NCBI GenBank assembly: GCA_033782935.1
Contig: JAWQEG010002443.1
Coordinates: 62,001-126,000, forward strand
Source of the DNA: Petrolisthes cinctipes
Lineage: Eukaryota; Arthropoda; Malacostraca; Decapoda; Porcellanidae
DNA length: 64,000 nucleotides
Reading direction: 5' to 3'
Within the stretch, counting starts at the first letter, position 1. Each line of letters opens with the position of its first letter. A program made the position numbers and the translations under genes. The notes under the pieces are model-generated. The model ran no database searches and was not told where the DNA came from. It saw nothing but the letters and a program-made list of their open reading frames with translations. Below, in pieces: positions 9,837 through 22,129 of this stretch.

Positions 9837-10700
9837 ATGGCAAACTCCACAAGGAACAAGCAGTCAGCACAACCGTTTCGTCAAAACAATCAACATTTGT
9901 TGGCATCCCCTGGTTTTTCATGTGGTACATGTAATGCAAACATCCCCACCGGTCTCGATTCCATTGAATGTCTAAAATGTAAGGTCTGGCACCATACTGA
10001 ATATAAATGTAGTAACATTACATATAAACATTTCAAACTCTTGGCAACATCTGACATCGCTGACTATATCTGTCCCAAATGTAAGACTAATGACAACCAT
10101 GTCAATCCCTCAAACAGTTCAGACACCAACAATACCACACATGCTTCAAATTCTACTCTTCACCCCCCCTCTCTTAATGATATAACTCGGCTTTTCCACA
10201 CAGTAAATACCCTTGCAAGTTCTTTTCAAACAATACATGCGGACTTAAAGTTACTCAAACCCCTCATTCAAAATGTTCAAACCCTCCAAAATGATGTAAG
10301 TCACCTCAAAGCAACAGTAAACTCTCTCCAACAACCTACTCACCCCCCACCCACTCTTCAAAAAGTGGTACAGGATGAACTACGTGAATATAAAGAACGT
10401 GAAAAACGCCTGAACTCTGTAGTTATCAGAGGTTTGAGTACAGATCTTGATGTTATTCTATAAAAATTTGATGATGTTGTATCCCTACTTCTACCAGACT
10501 GACAAATAACTCTTCGTGAAGTTGTCGCTATTAGGCCTAATCTCATTAGGGCCAAAATTCTAGCTAGACGATGCCTCAAGACGTGAACTACTGATCTGTG
10601 CCAAAAACCTCAGGCAATCCAGACTCTTAGATATCTATATCAACAAAGATTTAACTTACAAACAAAGAGAACATCTTAAGACCAGGAACGCAAACAACCA
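9837..10700 (+). pseudogene. LINE ORF1 protein, PHD finger, broken
   Basis: The likely start is the ATG at 9,837 (MANSTRNK). Within the first 80 residues a C4HC3 pattern is complete: CGTC, IECLKC, WHH, EYKC and ICPKC, that is, a PHD-like zinc finger expected to bind nucleic acid or chromatin. It is followed by a Ser/Thr/Asn-rich linker and a heptad-like stretch (LLKPLIQNVQTLQNDV) typical of ORF1 oligomerisation. A TAA at 10,459-10,461 ends the frame after LSTDLDVIL, and similarity continues beyond it with more stops up to about 10,700. The protein would bind LINE RNA; this copy cannot make it whole. Confidence 0.7.
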
Positions 10701-10929
10701 ATCGCATCATCAAGCTCATCCGCCACTTGTGCCCGGTGGCAGTGGTAGCAACGAACCCCAACCCACAACTCTTTCGCCCAGGAATGCTACCAGTGCCACT
10801 GCCCCGATTCGGAATGATACTGACACAGGCATTCTCTCTCCTACATCTACACCTATTGACACCACTTTTCCAGATGACCTGAGATCCAGCAACGCTCCTC
10901 TCCCAGGACCCGGACCTACCTTAAAAAAA

Positions 10930-13780
10930 TACCACTACGAAAAACTAATTTACCAAAACAACTACTCTATTTTATTTCTTGCCTTGAAGAATGTAAATAA
11001 TTTATCAAATAAGGTTTATCATGTTCATGAATTTTGTTTAAATAACAACATTGATGTTTTCTCAGTAACCGAAACATGGCTTCAACCTATTATTTCTAAT
11101 TCTATTATAAGAATTAGTGGTTACTCTATATTCCGAAATGACACTTTATCCATCAGGCCGAAGCACGGGGTGTGTATGTATGTAAAAAGCACGCTAAAAT
11201 TCGTCCATGTCAGCGAACAGCCTCAATGTCCCAATACCCTAGCAATATTTTTTCCCTCCCTCAGCCTATATGTATTAACAATATATAGACCTCCATCATA
11301 CTCCCAGGAAGAGAACACTGCCCTAATTTCGTTCATTCAGCAATTCAGTATTGGTAAGGAGCTTATCATTATGGGAGACTTTAATATCCCCTCCATTGCT
11401 TGGAACCTGCAAGTCATCGACCACAACATCACCCATATAGATTCAACATTCCTCAACCTCTTTACTACGCAATGACTTCAACAACATGTGACAGACCCCA
11501 CCTTCATCTTATCTGGTAACATACTTGATCTAGTTCTTACAACAGAACGTGACAGAATTGTCGAAGTGAAAACATTGCCAGCATTTCCTCAGTGTGGACA
11601 TGCACTCATCTACTTCACATACCTGTTCCAAGATACAAAACCAGTTAACAACACTAATTCCTACAGACGTCTCGACTGGGTTCGTGGAGATTATGGAGCT
11701 ATCTCCTCTACTTGAATATCCTATGACTGGGACTTTGAATTCAACTCTCTCTGCCCAGATCAAATAACTGATCATTTAACCAACATTTTGACAAATCTGG
11801 CCCAATGTTACATACCAACGAAAATATCACACACGCAAACTCCTCCCTGGTACAAGAGAGTTCCCAAGCACCTGCATAAACATGAGTCTAAATGCTGGGA
11901 AGACTACACTAGGTTCAGGAAATCCTATGGTCGAAGATCACACCTAACTCTCCAAAAAGTCTATGTCTTTCAGTGTGCCAATATAACCCTAATACAGGCT
12001 GTAATCAACAAATTAAAAGAATATGAGCAATATCTTACAACCCAACGCAAAATTAAGCCAAAGTTATTCCATTCCTACATCAGAAATAAAAAAATTGCCC
12101 GCCCATCAGTCGGTCCACTTATTATTGATAATCAACATTCTGATGACCCACTTGCTATGTCCAACCAGTTTGTTACTGCCTTTGCCTCAGTCTTCACCAG
12201 TGAAGTCCCAGACAACCCGAGCCCTCATCAGCAATGCCAAGCCAACATCTCCAGCAAAAACCTCACCCTATCTGATGTGGAAGACCAACTAAAGTCTCTG
12301 AACCCTGACAGTGGTATGGGACCGGATAACCTACACCCTCTACTCCTAAAACGATGTGCAACTGCCCTAGCCCGTCCATTCTATGACTTGTTCAAAGCAT
12401 CACTCAACTTCGGAATTGTACCTGATAAATGGAAACACTCCCATGTTACAAAAAGGCTCCCGCACTGACCCTCTCAATTATAGACCTATCAGTCTTACTC
12501 CTATTCCATGCAAGGCCCTGAAGTGTATCATAACTAAAACACTGTACCACTTTCTTGATGATCACCTCCTTTTCGATAATGCTCAATTTGGATTTCGTGC
12601 AAAGAGGGCAGTGATTGACCAGCTACTACTAACCTACAACAAGATCACACTATGGTATGACACTGGACTTGCAGTGGATCAAATATTGTTTGACTTTGTA
12701 AAGGCCTTTGACAGAGTTCACCATCCGACTCTACTAAGTAAGCTATCTTCCATTGGCATTTCAGGGGGTCTATTCCAGTGGATTGAGGGCTTTCTGACCA
12801 TTAGAACCATGAGTGTCTCCATAAATGGCATCCAAGTTAGAGCCCTACAAATTACTAGTGGTGTACCCCAGGGGTCGGTACTGGGCCCTCTGTTGTTCCT
12901 GATTTTTATCAACTACCTTGGAGCCAATCTTACATGCAACTACATGATCTTTGCAGATGACCTTAAATTATACATTCAACTCCCAAGGAAATCTCCAGAT
13001 CAACTTTCTTAAGACCTACAAACCAACATTGACACCTTGTCAACCACTGCATCTTCTTGGGGCCTTAAGTTTGCCCCAAATAAGTGTGTCCACCTGAGGT
13101 TCAGGCATGGTCAAGAGGTAGATGACCACTTCAACTATCATCTTGATGGCAGCGACATAACCAGAGTATCCTCTTACAAAGACCTAGGAGTGATTGTCGA
13201 CAATAAGTTGAGGGTTCATCCACATATAAGGAGTACGGTAAATAAAGCTGGATGTGTAGCAACCAACCTGCTTAAATCTACCATATGTCATTCTGCACCA
13301 TTTATGACCTCACTACTTGTTTCTGACATTAGACCACTGCTCGACTATGCGTCTTCAGTATGGAACACTGAATTTCTAGTAGACCTCACATTACTGGAAT
13401 CTGTGCAATGTAGATGGACAAAGCAAGTTCTAAATCATTCAAATCTCACCTACCATGAATGCCTGATTAGCTTAAATCTATTTTCAATAAAAGGGAGACT
13501 TCTGAGAACTGACCTGATCCAGTGTTATAAGATCTTCCATGATCTCTCATTCATCAAACCACAAGATCTCTTCACCATGTCTGCTCACCAAGGAACGAGA
13601 GGTCACAGATTTAAGATTTTCATCTCCCTCTCTACAACGGAAGCAAGAAAAAGATTCTTTTCTTGTCGTATAATCCGTCAATGGAACTCCCTCTCTGCCG
13701 AAGTAGTTGAATCAACCTCTCTGAACCAGTTCAAATATAAAGTAACACAGCACCTCCACAACACACTTCTTAGCCCATAA
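10930..13780 (+). pseudogene. LINE ORF2, endonuclease-reverse transcriptase, broken
   Basis: Endonuclease motifs (exonuclease-endonuclease-phosphatase fold) run from LFLALKNVNNLSNKV through VFSVTETWL and YRPPSY to IIMGDFNIPS (10,975-11,400). A TGA follows at 11,473. The RT core is in two frames meeting near 12,440: LKSLNPDSGMGPDNLHPLLL and then LNYRPISLTPIPCKALK, FDFVKAFDRVHH, SGVPQGSVLGPLLF and the catalytic FADD (about 12,952). After a stop at 13,010 the thumb and C-terminal part run 13,037-13,780. The catalytic FADD is intact, so decay is recent enough to keep most motifs, but at least four stops or shifts make it inactive. Confidence 0.82.
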
Positions 13781-14009
13781 GCCTCCCTTCCCTCCCTCTC
13801 CCTCCATTCTAAACAACACTCAAATTTTGTATAACTACCCCTACAAGTAAAGTGTCAGACACATTCAACCAGTCACCCATAGTTAAATTACTATGAACAT
13901 CAGCTCTATTGTTTTATCTGACTGGTGTGTCATTTTTGCAATCTGGGCTGCTTGATCCGTGGTGTGTCATGCGCTACCGCTTGACGGCCCTACGAGGTTA
14001 GTAAACCAG

Positions 14010-15220
14010 GTGAGTAAACCATTCTCCTCCCCTCCCTTCCCTACCCCTCTTCTCCCTTCCCTTCCTCTGCCCTCCCCTTCCTTTACCCTATCTACCCTTC
14101 CCTCTTGTTCTCTCCCTCTCTCTCCCTTTCCTTTACCCTATCTACCCATCCCTTCCCTTTCCTACTCCTCTCCTCTCCTTCCTTCCCTTCCTCTTCTCTC
14201 CCTCTCCCTCCCTTTCCTTTACCATATCTACCCTTCCCTTCCCTTCTCTATCCCTCTTCTCCCCTCCCTTCCCTACCCCTCTTCTCATTTCCCTTCCTCT
14301 CCCTCCTTTACTTTACCATACCTACTCTTCCATTCCCTTCCTTATCCCTCTTCTCCCTTCTCTTCCCTACCCCTCTTCTCCCTCCCCTTCTGTTACCCTA
14401 CCTACCCTCTTCCTCCCTTTCCTTTACCTTATCTACCCTTCCCTTCCCTACCCCTCTTCTCCCTCCCCTTATGTTACCCTACCTACCCTCTTCCTCCCTT
14501 TCCTTTACCCTATCTACCCTTCCCTTTCCTTCCCTATTCCTCTCCTCCCTTCCCCTCCTCTCCCCTCCCTTCCCTACCCTTCTTCTCCCTTCCCCTCCTC
14601 TCCCCTCCCTTCCCCACCCTTCTTCTTCCTTCCCCTCCTTTACTTTACCCTACCTACCCTTCCCTTCCCTCTCCCTCCCCTTCTGTTACCCTATCTACCC
14701 TTCTCTTCCCTTCTCTATCCCTCTTCTCCCTTCCCCTCCTGTACCCTCCCTCTCCCTCCCCTTCCGTTACCCTATCTACCCATCCCTTCCCTTCTCTATC
14801 CCTCTTCTCCCTTCCCCTCCTGTACCCTCCCTCTCCCTTCCCTTCCGTTACCCTACCTACCCTACCCTTCTCTTCAATATCCCTCTTCACCCTTCCCTAT
14901 CCCTCTTCTCCCCTCCCTTCCCCTCCTGTACCCTCCCTCTAATTTCCCTTCCCATACCCTACGTACCCTTCCCTTCCATTTCCTACTCCTCTCCCCTCCT
15001 CCCTTTCCCTATTCTCCCCTCCCTTCCTTTACAGAATCATATTCCTCTCCTTTACCATCCCCAATCCTCCCTTTCTTCCCCTTATTCTTTTTCTCCTATC
15101 CCTTCCTTTAATTTCCTCCCTTTCCTTCATTCCTCTCCTTCCTTTTCCTCCTAATGCTTACCTCATCGTTCCCTCCCGACCCTCCATCCTTCCTCTCTCC
15201 TTTCCGTCACACACCCTACC
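14010..15220. repeat. CCCTTCC / CTCC pyrimidine-rich low complexity
   Basis: More than 1.2 kb with almost no purine runs, built from CTTCCCTTCC and CTACCC phrases, with some ~60-110-bp higher-order repetition (for example CTCTTCTCCC...TTACCCTACC). The 327- and 349-codon frames through it are compositional. Confidence 0.9.
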
Positions 15221-15424
15221 CTCCACCCTATAATATATAAGACTGCCTGCAGCACTTTCACAGGATGTACCCAAAATTCTAATATATTTATTGTTAATAT
15301 TGGACAAAATATAATATAATAAAATAATACATGTCACATATACAGAGAAAATATGATCACGTAGTGTTACAAGAAAAAATAAATATGCATGAAAGACATA
15401 GAGCTAAGCCTTCATTGGTTTTAT

Positions 15425-16095
15425 ATAGTGTATGTGTGTCAATGTGTGTGTGGCCTTGTGAGAGTGTAAGTGAAAGACATAGAGCTAAGTCTTCATTGGT
15501 TTTATATATTGTATATGTGTTAATGTGTGTGTGGTCTTGTGATAGTGTGAGTGTGTTAATGTGTGTTTGGTCTTGTGATAGTGTGAGTGTGTTAATGTGT
15601 GTGTGGCCTTGTGATAGTGTGAGTGTGTTAATGTGTGTGTGGTCTTGTGATAGTGTGAGTGTGTTAATGTGTGTGTGGTCTTGTGATAGTGTGAGTGTGT
15701 TAATGTGTGTGTGGCCTTGTGATAGTGTGAGTGTGTTAATGTGTGTGTGTGTGTGGACTTGTGATAGTGTGAGTGTGTTAATGTGTGTTTGGTCTTGTGA
15801 TAGTGTGAGTGTGTTAATGTGTGTGTGGCCTTGTGATAGTGTGAGTGTGTTAATGTGTGTGTGGTCTTGTGATAGTGTGAGTGTGTTAATGTGTGTGTGG
15901 TCTTGTGATAGTGTGAGTGTGTTAATGTGTGTGTGGCCTTGTGATAGTGTGAGTGTGTTAATGTGTGTGTGGTCTTGTGATAGTGTGAGTGTGTTAATGT
16001 GTGTGTGGCCTTGTGATAGTGTGAGTGTGTTAATGTGTGTGTGGTCTTGTGATAGTGTGAGTGTGTTAATGTGTGTGTGGCCTTGTGATAGTGTA
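15425..16095. repeat. 36-bp minisatellite, about 16-17 units
   Basis: The unit reads GTGTTAATGTGTGTGTGG, then YCTTGTGATAGTGTGAGT. Units differ mainly in TCTTGTG versus CCTTGTG, and the two types form a partly regular alternation; one unit near 15,745 has extra GT pairs and a G-to-A (GACTTGTG). Because 36 is a multiple of three, both strands keep long open frames (SVLMCVWSCD repeats on plus, TLSQDHTHIN repeats on minus). No start context or unique flanking domain supports translation. Confidence 0.93.
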
Positions 16096-16099
16096 ATTG

Positions 16100-16789
16100 G
16101 TCTGTCGTCCAGAAAGCATCTGCTACAAATATCACACACCAACACAGGTGGACTAAACATTGTGGTGTCCAAGTGTACCTATTATTACTCAAAGAAGAAT
16201 TGAGGGAGGATTGCAAGGTGGAACTGTTCAGTACAGAAAAGAATGTTGCCACAGAAGAAACCTGACCAAAGAATATAGGAGAGGAAAGATAGAAAATGAT
16301 AAGGAGAGGGAAAGATTATGAAAAAATGCAAAGCATTTCAAAGGACGACAATCCAAAATAGTTGAGTGCAGAATTTAATTAATAGTAGCAACAAAACACT
16401 TTACCCAATATGTGGAAGGTTCTTCTTGATTATAAACTCCTCAGATTGAAGCACTGTATTGCTGGAGTTGAGTAGGATTTACACAAACACAACACTACAA
16501 GATGGATACTGATCTGGTAGTGAGCACACACACCTACACCCACTCATACAGGAAGTGTCATGGCGGCATCCGTAGGGACAGTGGAGGAAGAGATAAAACA
16601 TATTAGATAATGAACTCCAGTGTACTGCGAACAACTTAATCCTTTGTAAATTAGTGTGTTCTTACATATTGTTAAAATCAATATAGTAACTTTCATATTC
16701 CCCTTGATAAGGGTTGTATATTTATTACCATACACACTTTCAGGATGTAGGGAAGAACACTAGAATCTATGAGTGGAGAACTTGTAGGA

Positions 16790-16820
<31 letters not shown>

Positions 16821-17068
16821 TTGTACGTGATATAATTGCAATTAATAACTTGTTTTCTTCTGTGTAATAATTGGTCTGATACACCTGATAATATACTGGG
16901 TAAACAAGGGGATAAAAAAAACCTTTGTTCTTACTATAATATTGTTTGTAGTCCCAGACCCGTGTGTATGGAGGGTAACCTTACACCCAAATGTTCTCGT
17001 TGGTGAAGTCAACCTTGGAGAGAGAGGAAATAAACTCACTCTATTTTTGCCTCAACAATGGGGATTTC

Positions 17069-17118
<50 letters not shown>

Positions 17119-17290
17119 CTTAATCAAGTATGGAGAAAGGGCGAGAGTAAGAGAGAAAGAGTGAGAACAAAAGCGAGGGAAGGAGAATAAAATGTCACCA
17201 CCATTCCACTTTTATCATTTTGTACAAGCAACAACTAATGCATTTCATCAATGGTAAAAAGATAGGCAGAAAGATATGTATGTATATTAC
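16100..17290. other. intergenic, microsatellites only
   Basis: I see no gene here. There is a (CA)n run at 16,791-16,816 and a (GA)n run at 17,071-17,117. The short ORFs around them carry no motif. Confidence 0.6.
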
Positions 17291-17295
17291 TGGGC

Positions 17296-17493
<198 letters not shown>

Positions 17494-17903
17494 ATCCAGT
17501 AAGGATAGAGAAGGTCAAGTTCCCTCCACAGGATGTGTCTCAGGGAATCAAGAACACAGCTGTACAGTCAATTCCAGAAGTTTATCTTTCTTAGTTCCTG
17601 TTAATCAGGGAACACTCTATGTGATAGAATTGACAAGTATATATGATTTAAATGTCTAATATTACAGATGATCATAATTATGTGAACTAAAATCATTTAA
17701 CAACAAATTCCTCAAAGTTATAGTTATACTATATATGTTCAGAAGGTGGAATCATAATATTATCGAGAAATATATGATATTGGTGCAGGAAGATTTTTGT
17801 TTATGGATACCAACACACAGGAATATATTTTTTCTATAAATGCAGTACTTCCCCTCCTGGCCTCTCGTCTCCCCATTCAGTGTTAAGGTGGTAATTCTTT
17901 TTT

Positions 17904-18022
17904 GGTACATTGGAGTGCCTTGATTCCTCCAAAGTATGCTAGGAAACAGGACCAGAGGAGCAAAAGTAATTGTGTTTTATTGCTTGGAATCGTTTGGAGG
18001 ATTCAGTTGCTCCAGATTTACC
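17904..18022 (-). mobile_element. compact copy of the GGTAAAT MITE, reversed
   Basis: The plus-strand start GGTACATTGGAGTGCCTTGA and the end CTCCAGATTTACC are the two TIRs. The 119-bp length matches the 8,853-8,972 copy. The loop carries GCTTGGAATCG in place of the GATTCCAAGC seen in reverse in the expanded copy. Confidence 0.78.
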
Positions 18023-19600
18023 AACACAAAATTTCCCTCTTAAATAACCTTCCATTTTTACCTCCGTTGCTATGAAGTATTAATATAAACTTCAATATGT
18101 ATTTTAGTAACAAGAATATTTCGTCCCTGTTGTGATTTAACATTATTCGTTACCATTTGTTTAACACGGGTAATACAGTGTGAAAATACTCTTCTTTTCA
18201 CTGTCTCTATCAATCTCTCATTTTTTTGTTCCTTCCTATTACCACACTGTACTCTGTTTCTTTCTTGTCTTTCCAATCCCCAATCTCTCGTATCAGTTTC
18301 ATTTCATTGACTCGTCTTCATTATGCCTTACTCACTCTTGATATATTCAAATTTTTATGTTTTCGTTGTACTGACATTTAAATAGATATAGGGTAAACCT
18401 TATAATTTTGACACTCACAACCATACTCATATTACTCCACATCTCAACCCTCCGATCCCTGTTGGAGGAGGGAGCCCCCCACCGCACAACCGCATCTCCT
18501 TGTGGGACTACAAGGGGTACAGTCATGTTTGCATCCATAACAAGGCACGACAGCAAAAGCTGCTTTACCCCTGCCACTTCACTACAGGGCAAACTCTCCC
18601 TCCAGCATTCAGCCAGCCATGGGCCACACTCAATGCAGGCCACTCCTCCAAGGAACGTGAAGCCACGTCCACTCTTCAAGCATTCACCACACTCCTCCAC
18701 TCGTTTCTATCACGCGCAATCACTCTACCTTGCTTCACAGGTATACCTCTTCCACTCAGAGCTCTTTTCACGGTGTCCATCTGTCAAGCAAATTAATACT
18801 ATTTTGAATGTAACGGGAAATTGTACTGATGATTCAAATGTATTGACGTTTCAAATATGTAATTTCTGTAATTTTGAGGTTTCGAGACGGGGTGGCTGGA
18901 GTTGACCAGAGGTGATGACTGGATTGGAGTGGGAAGTACGAGGCAGTTGGGAATGAGCACTGGCAGTGAGTGGTTGGCAGCAGTTCTCCTATTTAAGCAG
19001 CATTCACATTTACTTTACTGTTCTCTGTATGGGCAGCAGAGTGTTTGTTGTGTGTCGTCTAGCCCTAACTACGTCGCTATCCCACTCTTGTCCACTCGTT
19101 TCTCTGTGCAACTCACCATACCCAGTTTTCTGCCTGCCGGTGTACTGAAACACCAACGGACTTTTACTTTCAAGTCAAGAGTTATTGTAGTGTTATATTA
19201 TGTACTGTACAGTTGTAACTTTCATTGTATGCAGATCTGTTGGTAACATATATTTCATGTAATTTAGGTTAAGGTGTAGGATTAAGTGCTTTGTGTTATT
19301 GGGTGTCCAGTGGATTAATTATGTTTAGTGGGTTACTTGGGATACTTAAGTGTTTAGTAGTATTGTGGTTACTGTGGTTTAATGTTATCATTGTTATTGT
19401 TAGGTCAATGTGAGAGTCTTCAGAGATTTAGGTTAAGTGTGACATGTTTGTTAATAAATGTATGGTTACATTGGTTCTTTCCATATACAATTTACCAGTA
19501 CACAACACATGTCAAAAACGGGTCTTTTCTATAAAGAACTCTGGAGTCACGAGCTTGTTAATTTCCTTCTTAATGTACATAATTTAACAATTATCTAAAT
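18023..19600. other. mostly unassigned; possible LTR-like promoter
   Basis: Apart from the possible exon at 18,410-18,700, no gene is evident. Around 18,990-19,050 there is CTATTTAAGCAGC followed by an initiator-like TTCTCTGTATGGGCAGC, and 18,808 begins TGTAACGGG. Together they resemble the start and promoter of an LTR, but I found no matching end or target duplication. Confidence 0.3.
18410..18700 (-). CDS. possible single coding exon, unknown
   Basis: A minus-strand frame from 18,700 is open for about 97 codons before a donor-like GTT|GTGAGT at about 18,415. Its product is rich in Cys, Trp and Gly (CGECLKSGRG, GGVACIECGPWLAECW, VPQGDAVVRWGAP), unlike the surrounding low-complexity ORFs. 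The opposite strand is also open for 165 codons, so strand choice is uncertain. No family recognised. It may be an old repeat fragment. Confidence 0.22.
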
Positions 19601-20587
19601 TAAACTCCTGACACTCCTCTGTAGCCTTCCTTTCCTCCTTACTCCTTCCACATTTGAGCCCCCCTATCCTCTTTACCATTCTATTCTCCATTCTCTCCAC
19701 ATGTCCAAACCATCTTAACACACTGCTCTGCACGGCCTGCTAGCTCTCTCACGACAACTGTCCTTCTTCTCACTTCCTCATTCCTGATTCTGTCCATTCG
19801 AGTCACACCACACATGCTTCTCAGACATCTCATCTATACTACATTCAACCTTCTTTTCTCACTTTCTCCCATATTCCATGTTTCTGCTCCATACAGTGCA
19901 GTAGGCACTGCTATCCCTCCATACAACTTTCTCTTTACATCCATTCTAAGTGCCTTACAGCCAAACATTCTATTCATTCCTCCTATCACCTTTCCCAGCT
20001 TATTTACTCTAGATTTTACCTCTGTCTCTATTTTGCTATCCACCGTCACCTTTGACCCCAAATACTTAAAGCACTCCACCTCCTCTAATATTTCACCATC
20101 TAGCATTATATTCATCCTTCTATCCTCTGCTCCCCTCCCACATCTCATTACTTTGCTCTTTGCCACGTTCATTCTCAGTTTCCTCCTCCTGCACACCCGT
20201 CCAAACTCCTGCAGTAACATACTCAGTTCCTTTTCTGACTCTGTCACTAACGCTGTATTATCAGCAAACCGTAATTGGTTTAGGCCCAACTCTCTACCTC
20301 TGCTGTCCACCAAATTCAGTTCTCTCTCCATCACCCTAGCATTTACCTCTTTTACCACACCGTCTATATAAATATTAAGCAACCATGGTGACATCACATA
20401 GCTTTGACGGAGTTCCACTTTTGCTGGGAACCATTTACTCACGTTACTTCCCACTCTAACACACGCTCTACTGTTCACATAGAAACTTTTCACCCCTCTC
20501 AATAATTCCCCCCCCCCCTCAGCACGTACAACTGCAAAACCTTCCACAATCCATTTCTCTCAATTCTATCATATGCTTTCTCGAGAT
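19600..20587 (-). pseudogene. LINE reverse transcriptase fragment
   Basis: Minus-strand frame. It starts abruptly inside RT motif A (DLEKAYDRIERNGLW, at the junction with the gypsy fragment at 20,587). It continues through MSPWLLNIYIDGVV (motif B), LRFADNTALV (motif C, Asn in the second catalytic position) and FKYLGSKVTVDS. After a TAG near 19,832 it runs on to MRCLRSMCGVTRMDRI and the thumb/tail motif RWFGHVERM near 19,690. The same family is present at 51,550-52,735. Both are 5'-truncated, typical of LINE insertion. The FADN change and the stops make it inactive. Confidence 0.8.
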
Positions 20588-21440
20588 CGTCTTCTTAATG
20601 TCTTCCACTGCTACTGGAATCTGGTGGAAGGCAGGAATAAGGTCAATTTTAGAGAATACCGCACACCCCTGGAACTTGGAGCGTAAGTCCAGGACGTGCG
20701 GTATTGGATATCTATCGTGAATGGAGGCAGCATTTAAGGCTCTGTAGTCTCCGCATGCTCTCCATTCGCCTTCTTGCTACTTAGGTACCATATGCAGGGG
20801 TGATGCCCACTCGCTGTCAGATGGCCTCGCCACGCCCTGCTGTAACATAACCTGAAACTCCCTCTTGGCTGCTTCCAGTCTTTCAGGGGGCATCCTCTGG
20901 GGTTTAGCGAAGACAGGGGGGCTGGTTGTGGTGATGGTGTGTCTGATTCCTGGGTCATGTACAAGCTGTGTAGATGAGGTAGAACGGAGATTAGCGAATT
21001 CTTGTATAACATGTACGTAAAAGTTGGAGTGTGTAATTTGTGTGATGGAAGGTGTATGGTGTTTACAGTGTTTGGCTTGTATGATGGCACCTGATGGTTG
21101 GTGTATGAGGCGTTGCCTTCTGGCGTCTATCAGGAGATCATGTGCAGTTAAGAAATCAAGGCTCACGATGGGGGCCTGCACATCCGCCACGATGAAAGGC
21201 CACACTACATACTCCTGCCGAAGTAGGGTGACGCCCCTGCTTCTCATGTCGAACGTAGCGATGGGTGATTTGCTGGCAGCGAGTAGGTCGTATGCTGTGG
21301 AAACTTGGCACTCTCTGTCTTTTGCCACTGGGGGCACAACACTAACCTCTGATCCAGAGTCGACGAGGAAGTTATCCCCCGATTCTAGGTCCTCCACCCA
21401 TAGGAGAGTACATGCAGTAGGTTGAGGAGTACGTGCAGGT
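20588..21440 (-). pseudogene. gypsy pol fragment: protease and start of RT
   Basis: A 206-codon frame carries the aspartic protease motif [14 protein letters not shown], the strand motif FLTAHDLLIDA and the RT N-terminus ([26 protein letters not shown]). A stop follows, then [18 protein letters not shown] and FSKID up to 20,590. It is a relative of the element at 23,850-30,769 but clearly diverged (for example GSEVSVVPPVAKD against [13 protein letters not shown]), so it is a separate, older copy. It is cut off at 20,587 where the LINE fragment starts. Confidence 0.82.
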
Positions 21441-22125
21441 TAAGTGGCTTGTGGCTGGGCAGGTGGTTAGGGAGCGGTGGCGAGGGTTGCAGATGTGTTG
21501 TGGCTGCTAGGAGGTGTGTGGGCATGATGGTGCTGTAGGGTAGGTGTGTTGCTGCAGGAGAGTTGGCTGGAGGTAGGAGAATGGCCGTGTGATCAAGACG
21601 GGAACACGGATAGACTTGGGGCAGCTATAGGTGTTGTGATGGCAGACAGGGTGACGGCGGGCAGGACCTTTTCTTACCAGTGCTCGAGCGTGAGTGAGTG
21701 ATTGACCCAGGAGGCCTGGGCCCTTATATTGGTAATACAAAGGTGAGCAGTACATATGAATATAGGGAAGGCCAGCCTGTCGTGCAGCATCGTGGAGGGT
21801 CGGTAGTTGCAGTGGAGCTTGTGTAGTAGTGTAGAGCAGGAGCACAACGTGTGGTCAGAGTGGGAACACGTGTGTTGCAGGTGTGTCGATGGCAGGAGTA
21901 GGGCAAGACCTTCCTCTGTAGTAGCTCGCTGGATAGTCTGCCTCTCAGGTACAGCTTTCCCTTTTTATCCTCTCGCTTCAGGTTCCCATATGTAGTGTGT
22001 CCACGTGACCAAGCGCATTACCTGACCTGCTGCACCCATCTCGATTCATACCTGGAGAAAGCGGGAGGCCGGTGGTTCCCAAGAGCGGATTAAGCTGTGT
22101 CAGAGGATTGGATTAACTTACCCGT
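21441..22125 (-). mobile_element. probable gag/leader part of the same gypsy fragment
   Basis: The sequence upstream (on the minus strand) of the protease fragment keeps its base composition: GT-rich on plus, Pro/His/Thr-rich when translated. A minus frame (21,507-21,845) contains CSPLYY and VCHHNTYSC, but I cannot place a complete zinc knuckle. Position between pol and a LINE start suggests gag remains. Boundary near 22,125 is a guess. Confidence 0.35.
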
Positions 22126-22129
22126 CAGA

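Larger units (their letters stand above)
9705..13945 (+). mobile_element. CR1-like LINE, nearly full length, decayed
   Basis: The element has an ORF1 with a PHD-type finger followed by a coiled coil, then an ORF2 with endonuclease and reverse transcriptase. PHD-bearing ORF1 proteins are known from CR1-like elements, and the RT style (GVPQGSVLGPLLF, FADDLKLY) fits. Stops and shifts break both ORFs (for example 10,459-10,461, 11,473, 11,713, 12,466 and 13,010). The 3' end is uncertain; coding similarity stops at the TAA near 13,780 and the following ~160 bases look like untranslated tail before a pyrimidine tract. Confidence 0.82.

Noticed and set aside
13959..15154. Pro/Ser/Leu-rich ORFs of over 320 codons
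   Set aside because: They lie in a pyrimidine-only tract and change frame with the composition; no motif.
15331..16252. Repeat proteins of 290, 271 and 255 codons on both strands
   Set aside because: Simultaneous openness on both strands follows from a 36-bp unit without stops; no unique domain flanks the repeat.
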